A DNA stretch of 38,817 nt from Candidatus Heimdallarchaeota archaeon B3_Heim (GTDB taxonomy: Archaea; Asgardarchaeota; Heimdallarchaeia; Hodarchaeales; Hodarchaeaceae): NCBI GenBank assembly GCA_003144275.1, contig NJBF01000037.1:1-38817 (forward strand), read 5' to 3'. Both the position numbers and the translations under genes were made by a program. How positions within the stretch are numbered: position 1 is the first letter of the stretch; each line of letters starts with the position of its first letter. The notes under the pieces are model-generated. The model saw only the letters and a list, made by a program, of their open reading frames with translations. It did no database searches and was not told the origin of the DNA. Positions 32,998 to 38,817 of the stretch are shown one piece after another.

Positions 32998-34263
32998 TTG
33001 TCTATGGCTGAGAATACTTCAGTAAGAAACGCTTATATGCTTCTATTCGCTTCCCAGATTGTCAATATCGGTTTTGGATTACTGGCAATCTTTATAACGT
33101 TGCTTGCTGACGAAATTAATCTTCGTCCTCTTGAAATAGGAATTGTCATTTCGATATTTGCTGTTTCACGGGCTATCTCGGCTGCAATTGTTCCAGCGAT
33201 TTCGGATAAAACGGGAAGAAGAGGCATACTAATTGGAGCACTATTTGTATATGCTGTTAGTACCACCCTTTTAGGTTTTGCTCGTACGTTTGAAACGCTC
33301 TTACTGCTTAGAATTGTCGAAGGAGCAGCAGCTGGTACAGCTTTTCCTACAGCTGAAGCTTTATTGGTTGATTCTGTTTCTATCGAGGAACGTGGGGCGT
33401 GGATGGGAAAATACTTCACCACATTTTCTTTTGGATTTATCATTGGTCCCGCGCTTGGAGGAGTCTTATTTACGTTTGGAACAGACTTCTTAAAACTCGC
33501 TGTATTAGAGGCATTTATCGTTCCATTCATTTTTACTGGATTTTTGGGACTTATTGCTACTATCTTTACTATACTATTTGTTGACGATGTCATTACAGAA
33601 GAATCGGTAACTATGGGGACAGATAACCCATCAGACCAAATGGTTGTTAATACTCCTTATATGTCTTCTTTTCTTCTTGTTGGAGTTCTTTCAGGATTTG
33701 CCATAGGGTTGGTTATTCCTATCTTTACCTTGTACATGACAGATGTATTTGCACTTGATGAAGGGACGATCGGTTTTGTATTTACAATTAGTGGATCAGC
33801 TGCTTTATTAGTAAATTATCCAGCAGGACGATTGAGTGATAAAATTAATCGAATGAGCATTGTTATCGTGGGGATGGTGTTTGCAGGATTAGGGTTCATT
33901 GGTGTTGCGTTTAGTACATCGTTAATTATGGTAATAATTTTCTTTATTTTCCGACAAATGGCGTTTCAAGCATATTTACCAGCATATAGGGCGTTTCAAG
34001 CAGATAAAATTCCTCCAATGATTAGGGGTAAAGTGATGGGCAGAATACAATCCGCATTCAACGCTGGATTGGTTCTTGGTCCCCTCCTTGGTGCTGTAAT
34101 TTATGAATTTTATGCACACAAATCTGTTTGGTTTTTCATTAAGGGGTTTACTTTCTTTGGTGGTGGAGTTCCATTTCTTATTGCGGGGATCTTTGGTATA
34201 GTACAAGTGTTTATTGCTATATATATAAATAAGCAAGAAAGAGAGAAATCATTACAAATTTGA
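32998..34263 (+). CDS. Major facilitator superfamily transporter
   Basis: About 421 residues and 12 membrane helices in two bundles. Between helices 2 and 3 the motif-A-like S-D-K-T-G-R-R-G is present, repeated in weaker form between helices 8 and 9 (S-D-K-I-N-R-M). No signature of a specific drug, sugar or metabolite subfamily is evident. TTG start at 32998 or ATG at 33004. Monocistronic, convergent with the methyltransferase. Confidence 0.9.
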   Translation: MSMAENTSVRNAYMLLFASQIVNIGFGLLAIFITLLADEINLRPLEIGIVISIFAVSRAISAAIVPAISDKTGRRGILIGALFVYAVSTTLLGFARTFETLLLLRIVEGAAAGTAFPTAEALLVDSVSIEERGAWMGKYFTTFSFGFIIGPALGGVLFTFGTDFLKLAVLEAFIVPFIFTGFLGLIATIFTILFVDDVITEESVTMGTDNPSDQMVVNTPYMSSFLLVGVLSGFAIGLVIPIFTLYMTDVFALDEGTIGFVFTISGSAALLVNYPAGRLSDKINRMSIVIVGMVFAGLGFIGVAFSTSLIMVIIFFIFRQMAFQAYLPAYRAFQADKIPPMIRGKVMGRIQSAFNAGLVLGPLLGAVIYEFYAHKSVWFFIKGFTFFGGGVPFLIAGIFGIVQVFIAIYINKQEREKSLQI

Positions 34264-34369
34264 TTTAAAGTTCCTCTTTACTTTTTATCTCCCTCAAATA
34301 AATTTTAGAGCAAATCTAGTACCGCAAGTGCTAAAAACACAATAAACATTCAAGTGAACGATAAGAGTT

Positions 34370-35188
34370 TTAATTTTGATCAATCTCTATTTTTTTTGCT
34401 ACATAAATAATAGAAAATGGAATAATCTGATTTATTCTTGTGAATTGCTCATCTATTCTCTTATTATGATAGGCAACTTCTTCAAGGTCGATTGTCTTCA
34501 ATTCTTCAATTGTATATCCCCTTGGTTCAATCACTCTCTCTAGGATTAACCCGTTCTTTAAGAGTCCATTTACAAATTCTTCATAACGATGAGCTCTATC
34601 ACTAAATGTAGCAATTGGAGTTTTCGTATTATCAATCCAATCCCAAGTTGAAGGTTCCGAACCAAAGTAAGATTGTACTTTTTTAATTGAATCTTCCTCT
34701 AGTGCTTCCCACAGAACATACTGGAGGGGGTGTATTGTACAAAGAACCACTCGCCCGTTTAAACGGAGAATACGGCTAATTTCAGATAACACATTCTCAA
34801 TATTACTTACATAACTGATTGCGTGAACTGAAACAACTAAATCAAAGGAAGCATTCTGTAATGAGGAAAGATTCTCCATATCTCCGTGAAGAAAGGTTAT
34901 ATTGGCTTTTTCTCTAGAAGCTAATAATCGAGCGTGATTTAGTTGTTGTTCTGAGATGTCTAAGGCTGCAACATTCTTAGCTCCCATTTTTGCAAGCACA
35001 ATTGCTATTTGACCTCCCCCACATCCTAGTTCAATGACATCTAAACCTTTTACATCTCCTATTACATTAAGTTCCTTCTCACCTGGGCTATATGGGGCAT
35101 AATGAATATCATCTAGTGAAATACTTGTGCTTAACTGATAATATTCGCTCAGTTTATCCCAAGATTGTCTATTATTCTCATTTGACAA
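34370..35188 (-). CDS. Class I SAM-dependent methyltransferase
   Basis: 272 residues. Motif I is V-I-E-L-G-C-G-G-G-Q (about 51-60), followed by the acidic D-I-S after strand 2 (residues about 76-78), an H-G-D-M near 100, and the D-L-V-V-S-V-H-A motif IV region. The fold resembles UbiE/COQ5-type small-molecule methyltransferases, but the acceptor is unknown. TTG start 12 bp after the HEPN-like membrane gene; the two are probably co-transcribed. Confidence 0.88.
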   Translation of the reverse strand: MSNENNRQSWDKLSEYYQLSTSISLDDIHYAPYSPGEKELNVIGDVKGLDVIELGCGGGQIAIVLAKMGAKNVAALDISEQQLNHARLLASREKANITFLHGDMENLSSLQNASFDLVVSVHAISYVSNIENVLSEISRILRLNGRVVLCTIHPLQYVLWEALEEDSIKKVQSYFGSEPSTWDWIDNTKTPIATFSDRAHRYEEFVNGLLKNGLILERVIEPRGYTIEELKTIDLEEVAYHNKRIDEQFTRINQIIPFSIIYVAKKIEIDQN

Positions 35189-35200
35189 GGGAACACCTTC

Positions 35201-36550
35201 CTACACGCGATCCAAAACCCTTTCCAGAATATTTAGAAGTGTTTCTACATCTTCTTTCGTGGTGTAGCGATCTTGCGATCGATGGAGTAATCCATTCCTG
35301 TGTTGACGAATAAATTTTAATGATTTATTTTCTTGGACTGTCAGCAGTCGTTCCCGTAATAAGCTATTTACAATTGATAACCACGATTGATCATCTTTTG
35401 GATAGGCATCGCGTTTCCAAAGGGCATGCCGGAATAGTGATTCTACTGATCTCCAAAGGAACAAAAAAGTCGAGATTTGTTCGTCATTGGTGCTTTCTTC
35501 CCAGCGTTCTAGCTTTTTTCTTGTATATAAAATATCAATTTTGATAGATTCAGTTTCTTCTTCCGTTGATACAAGTTCTTCAATTACACCGGTTATTTCC
35601 TGACCAAGATAAAATTGTAATTCGAGCTCTTTCCTTTTTTCTGGAGAAAGATCCATCTTACTAAGCATTAGAGAATACTGTTTCAAAACTAGTGTTTTTG
35701 CAACTTCTCTCTGGGAGAACTCACGAATTTCCTCATTTAGCGGTGATTCTATAAATTCGAAATACAATTTGGAAACAAGATCCCAGTTGCCAGCTAGTTT
35801 TCGTCCTAAACGGTCTTCTAATGGAAATTTTCTGAGAGATTCAAGCTCTATGTGGCGGGATTGATCATTAAAAGTTTCACTATGTGCCGTAACTACAAGA
35901 TTATAGGATAACTGATTTATCAAGCTTGTGACAATCCTCCTGGAATGAAGAAACAAGAAACCTGATACAAATACGAATGAAAGAAACATTAAGCCAAAAA
36001 AGAACACATTTTGGAGATTTATAATTTGATCTATATAAAGAAAATCAAGATCGATAGAAGAGTAATGAAGGTAAGCTATTGTAGTAGTGTTAAGAACATT
36101 TATTAATCCAAAAGAAATTGAAAAGAGGAATAGGGTTTCTCGAAAAGAACACAATCGTTCATTGGGTATTGCGTCGTTTCTGGTAAAATAAGGATCAATG
36201 TATCCTCGTCTAAACACATTTTTTAATTCCGGAAGAAGGATCAATCTAATATTTTGCCTTAAGTCTTCTTTAATATTCGCTTCAAGATGGATAGAATCGA
36301 GATAGAATATTTTGTCTAGATCCTCAGATAGTTCTTTGTGATACTTTTCTGCTGCTTTAGTAACCTTCAGGATAATGTAAGGGCTATAAACGTAAAACAT
36401 ATAGGAGGGAAAAACTAGAAATAGTGCAGGTAGAAAGAGAAATAGTTCGACTCTATTCGCCATGAAAAAAAGGTATGCTTCAATCAATCCTATTTCATAC
36501 ATAAATGGAAAAAGTATTCCAATAACAAATCGATTTTCACGTAAAGTCAC
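35201..36550 (-). CDS. Membrane protein with C-terminal HEPN-like domain
   Basis: 449 residues. The N-terminal half has about four membrane helices (about 10-30, 33-55, 135-160 and 185-208) and a long charged region between them. The last ~110 residues are helical and contain Q-H-R-N-G-L-L-H: R418-x4-H423, the R-x4-6-H pattern of HEPN RNases. The surrounding helices (L-F-L-W-R-S-V-E-S-L-F) match HEPN helix architecture. A membrane-tethered HEPN could be an RNase or a scaffold. GTG start overlapping the permease stop by 4 bases (GTGA), so it is translationally coupled to it. Confidence 0.6.
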   Translation of the reverse strand: MTLRENRFVIGILFPFMYEIGLIEAYLFFMANRVELFLFLPALFLVFPSYMFYVYSPYIILKVTKAAEKYHKELSEDLDKIFYLDSIHLEANIKEDLRQNIRLILLPELKNVFRRGYIDPYFTRNDAIPNERLCSFRETLFLFSISFGLINVLNTTTIAYLHYSSIDLDFLYIDQIINLQNVFFFGLMFLSFVFVSGFLFLHSRRIVTSLINQLSYNLVVTAHSETFNDQSRHIELESLRKFPLEDRLGRKLAGNWDLVSKLYFEFIESPLNEEIREFSQREVAKTLVLKQYSLMLSKMDLSPEKRKELELQFYLGQEITGVIEELVSTEEETESIKIDILYTRKKLERWEESTNDEQISTFLFLWRSVESLFRHALWKRDAYPKDDQSWLSIVNSLLRERLLTVQENKSLKFIRQHRNGLLHRSQDRYTTKEDVETLLNILERVLDRV

Positions 36551-37167
36551 AGGTCTCTCAATTCCGTGGTAATTTTTTCAGAATGTTTTACTTTATAGTG
36601 ACGTCCTAAACTGAATAGGACAGTAAGTACAATCAAATACATAAGTACTAGTATTGATACCAGCATCAAATTAATGACGGGGAATGAGTACGCCCAAAGA
36701 AGTGTGACTACAGACAATAGCATTATCATCATAAGAGCGATAAGGAACGTCTTTCTGATCACTTGGCCTTCAATCCCAATTTGATCAATGGTGGCGGCCG
36801 CATTTTGAACTTTAGCCGGAGTTATAACACTTGCTAATCCTCCTCCTACACCATTTGCAGTAGCAATCGTCATAGGATCTAAACCTAAAGCATTACTAGT
36901 TTTAACATGGTAACGGGTAAACATTACAATGGAAGAAGTCTCACTGCCAGAAACAAATCCACCAAAAAATCCTATCAAAGGAACCAAAAGAGGAAAGATA
37001 ATTCCAAAGTTCGTCGAGGTGAAATCTGAAAGAATTGCTACCATGTTGAGTGAGGGATTATTTGGGGCAGAATTATTGAGTATCCAAGCGACTGCAAAAA
37101 AAGAAGCTGAGGAGATCATTGGTCGAACTGCACGTTTCCGAAATACTGATAGTGTTTTTTTCAACAT
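36547..37167 (-). CDS. lctP: L-lactate permease (LctP family), C-terminal part
   Basis: 206 residues carrying the C-terminal third of the LctP family: G-F-V-S-G-S-E-T-S-S with the conserved Gly-Ser loop, then L-G-L-D-P-M-T-I-A-T-A-N-G-V-G-G and V-I-T-P-A-K-V-Q-N-A-A-A. It starts at an ATG one codon after the in-frame TGA ending the upstream part, in the same reading frame, so the two together make one 568-codon permease. Unless the TGA is read through or the halves associate, the transporter is broken. Confidence 0.8.
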   Translation of the reverse strand: MLKKTLSVFRKRAVRPMISSASFFAVAWILNNSAPNNPSLNMVAILSDFTSTNFGIIFPLLVPLIGFFGGFVSGSETSSIVMFTRYHVKTSNALGLDPMTIATANGVGGGLASVITPAKVQNAAATIDQIGIEGQVIRKTFLIALMMIMLLSVVTLLWAYSFPVINLMLVSILVLMYLIVLTVLFSLGRHYKVKHSEKITTELRDL

Positions 37168-37170
37168 TTG

Positions 37171-38253
37171 TCAGTCGGTAGGAATGATAAGAAATGATAC
37201 TGCCACAGCGAGCATTACCCAGGTGTAGGCTTGCCAAAGAAGACGTGTTTTGATAGTAAATTGACCTATTTGAACTGGAAAAGTCAATGTATTAAAAAGA
37301 AGATTAAATACCGAAGGAATTAGATTTGTTAAACACGCAAAAATAATTAAGAGGATCCATGGAGAAAATGCCCTTCGTAATGATATTTGTTCCTCTATAT
37401 GACGATCTTCTTCCGATAAACTTGTTCGATTAATTATAGGGTACCCCTGACTTAAAGCAAAAAGTCCTAGTACAATAATAACAGCAATTCCTGAGAGAAT
37501 TCCAGTCAAAGTAACAATCCCAAGAAAATTCGAAATAACTGCAGTTACCCCTGCAGTGGTTCCCGTTAATACAGCAATAATAATCGATTGAGGATCTTTC
37601 ATCATTTTCCAACCCCCTGCTAAGAATAACATTGATAATGCTATCCCAGTGGAAATTAAAGGCATATACAAACTGAAAGTCATTCCTACTTCTTGGAGTG
37701 TTGGAGCAGATGATTGAAGAATGCCAAGTTCAGATAAGGTATTCATTTCTCCTGTAAACACGACAGCTGGAATCGCAAGTAATGCATATGTTGTTAATGG
37801 ATCATAACCAATCGCAGGTAAGGCTACAGCAACAACTGGTGGAAATCCCAGAGCTATCATGATTGGAGGTAATATAGATACTGGGGTGGCCCCAATAGCT
37901 ACCAGAAAGCATCCAAAACCGAAGTTTAAGAACAGAATTTGCCAAGCAGGATGAGAACCTTTCAATGTCTTTATGAAAATTATTATACGTTTTAGAGCCC
38001 CAGTTTCTCCCATATAAGTAATCATAAAGATTGATGCTCCAACCATTAGAGTTATTTTAAATGAGTCTACAACTCCCGCTAATGAAATTGTCAATATATC
38101 AGGAATTGTTGTTGAAAGAATATAAGCAATTAAGGAAATAAACAACCAGACTAATATTCCCGTCGTGTCCGCTTTCCACTTTTTTACAACAAGTAGGTAG
38201 ATTGCTAAAGCAAAAGGAGAAAGAATGAGCATAAATTGCAGTAAATCAGTCAT
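37171..38253 (-). CDS. lctP: L-lactate permease (LctP family), N-terminal part
   Basis: 360 residues, about ten membrane helices. The G-F-G-x-F-L-V-A-I-G-A-T-P-V-S-I-L-P-P region (about 113-132) and V-A-V-A-L-P-A-I-G-Y are family landmarks of H+-coupled lactate/glycolate permeases. It ends F-L-I-I-P-T-D then TGA, CAA, ATG, continuing in frame into the C-terminal part. Full LctP proteins are about 530-570 residues, which equals the joined length. Lactate uptake would feed carbon and electrons to metabolism. Confidence 0.8.
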   Translation of the reverse strand: MTDLLQFMLILSPFALAIYLLVVKKWKADTTGILVWLFISLIAYILSTTIPDILTISLAGVVDSFKITLMVGASIFMITYMGETGALKRIIIFIKTLKGSHPAWQILFLNFGFGCFLVAIGATPVSILPPIMIALGFPPVVAVALPAIGYDPLTTYALLAIPAVVFTGEMNTLSELGILQSSAPTLQEVGMTFSLYMPLISTGIALSMLFLAGGWKMMKDPQSIIIAVLTGTTAGVTAVISNFLGIVTLTGILSGIAVIIVLGLFALSQGYPIINRTSLSEEDRHIEEQISLRRAFSPWILLIIFACLTNLIPSVFNLLFNTLTFPVQIGQFTIKTRLLWQAYTWVMLAVAVSFLIIPTD

Positions 38254-38477
38254 ATTATGTCAGTTCCTTTTTTAAAGATGTTTACAGAGTCCACTATTCG
38301 TCATCTTATAATTTGTGTTATACTATTCTTTGGGAGAAATCGATTGTTAACATATCGAGTATATGAAATAGCTGATGTCTTTTGAAAAGCTATAAACAAA
38401 CTTCAGAACCTCAAAAAACCCTACAACAAGAACAAGGCTTAAATAGGAGAAAAAAATAGTAAATCAATGTGGAACTA

Positions 38478-38487
38478 TTATATAAAT
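38478..38487 (+). promoter_or_regulatory. TATA box of the second histone gene
   Basis: TTATATAAAT lies about 40 bp upstream of the histone ATG, giving a leader of about 10-15 bases that contains AAAAGGTGA as ribosome-binding site. Confidence 0.6.
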
Positions 38488-38524
38488 CCACGAAAAATAT
38501 CATTTGAGAAAAGGTGAAATAAAA

Positions 38525-38728
38525 ATGGCAGGATTTGCACGTGCAAGAGTTGAAAATTTGATTCGTACCGCAGGCGCTTTTAGAGTATCTGCTGGCGCAA
38601 TTGATCGTCTTAATGAAGTGTTAACTGATTACGCTATGAGTATGGCAAAATATGCTGTAGACATTGCAAAGCACTCCGGAAGGAAGACTGTCAAGGAATC
38701 AGACATTAAACTCGCAGCAACCAAGTAA
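38525..38728 (+). CDS. Archaeal histone, second copy
   Basis: 67 residues, tail-less histone fold: G-F-A-R-A-R-V-E-N-L-I-R, A-F-R-V-S-A-G-A-I-D-R-L, and G-R-K-T-V-K-E-S-D-I-K-L-A. It shares 53 of 67 positions with the copy at 19828-20031; the changes are mostly conservative and lie in the helices. ATG 38525 is used, with AAAAGGTGA before it; a TTG at 38504 is in frame but precedes the ribosome-binding site. The two paralogs could form homo- and heterodimers. Confidence 0.95.
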   Translation: MAGFARARVENLIRTAGAFRVSAGAIDRLNEVLTDYAMSMAKYAVDIAKHSGRKTVKESDIKLAATK

Positions 38729-38817
38729 AGAATATCTCTTTACTAAAATTTCATAAGGAGGAGTCTCTTTCTCTCTCTTTTCTTCTTAGTTTATTACGTT
38801 TTTTATCTATAAATAAC

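Noticed and set aside
33033..33593. Long antisense frame opposite the MFS transporter
   Set aside because: Composition is a shadow of hydrophobic codons; the plus-strand transporter has clear motifs.
37168..37173. TGA in the permease as a selenocysteine codon
   Set aside because: The position is between two membrane regions of a lactate permease with no known redox role. I saw no SECIS-like element, so a mutation or split gene is simpler.

Overview
The window is AT-rich archaeal DNA that most resembles an Asgard archaeon, probably of the Heimdallarchaeia type. The main evidence is a contiguous ubiquitin-type cluster (two ubiquitin-like proteins, E1, E2, JAMM protease and a RING-like protein). 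It also encodes two short archaeal histones, longin/roadblock-like domains and large secreted beta-sandwich proteins, and starts are often TTG or GTG. The lineage call is an inference from gene content. I saw no rRNA, tRNA or CRISPR array.

Layout. 1-126: end of a small repeated mobile element. 258-5.5 kb: TPR protein, a split Ada repair pair (adaA-adaB overlapping), a glycine-zipper membrane peptide, agmatinase and a DUF4332 helix-hairpin-helix protein. 5.5-12 kb: secreted M30-like metalloprotease, divergent from a 1464-residue receptor-like protein (signal peptide, beta-sandwich ectodomain, one membrane helix, cytosolic longin/roadblock-like domain). 12-19 kb: small zinc-ribbon and membrane proteins, a DUF2461 protein, a solo longin-like protein, a CoA-binding protein, a decayed F420:NADP oxidoreductase pseudogene, a DUF998-like membrane protein and a CDP-alcohol phosphatidyltransferase. 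19-22.6 kb: two inverted copies of an approximately 360-bp non-autonomous element bracket a histone gene and a surface-protein gene. One copy sits in a broken methyltransferase gene; the other separates a surface protein from its signal peptide.

23.4-30.2 kb: the ubiquitin cluster, all on the minus strand. Transcription order is Ub-like 1, Ub-like 2, E1, E2, JAMM, membrane RING-like protein, a second and possibly related membrane protein, a very basic proline-rich protein, and a membrane protein with a zinc ribbon. A tandem ribbon-helix-helix protein is encoded divergently upstream and is a natural candidate regulator. E1 would activate the Ub-like proteins and pass them to E2. The membrane RING-like protein is the only E3 candidate here, and the JAMM enzyme could trim the precursor and remove conjugates. 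Both Ub-like proteins end in (or are predicted to be trimmed to) Ser-Thr-Ala-Gly rather than Gly-Gly.

30.7-38.8 kb: PrxQ-type peroxiredoxin, a secreted or anchored protein, two uncertain small genes, an MFS transporter, a SAM methyltransferase, a membrane protein with a C-terminal HEPN-like domain, an LctP-type lactate permease split by one in-frame TGA, and a second histone gene.

Several disruptions fall in homopolymer runs (a 9-G run, a 6-A run), so some may be assembly errors rather than biology.
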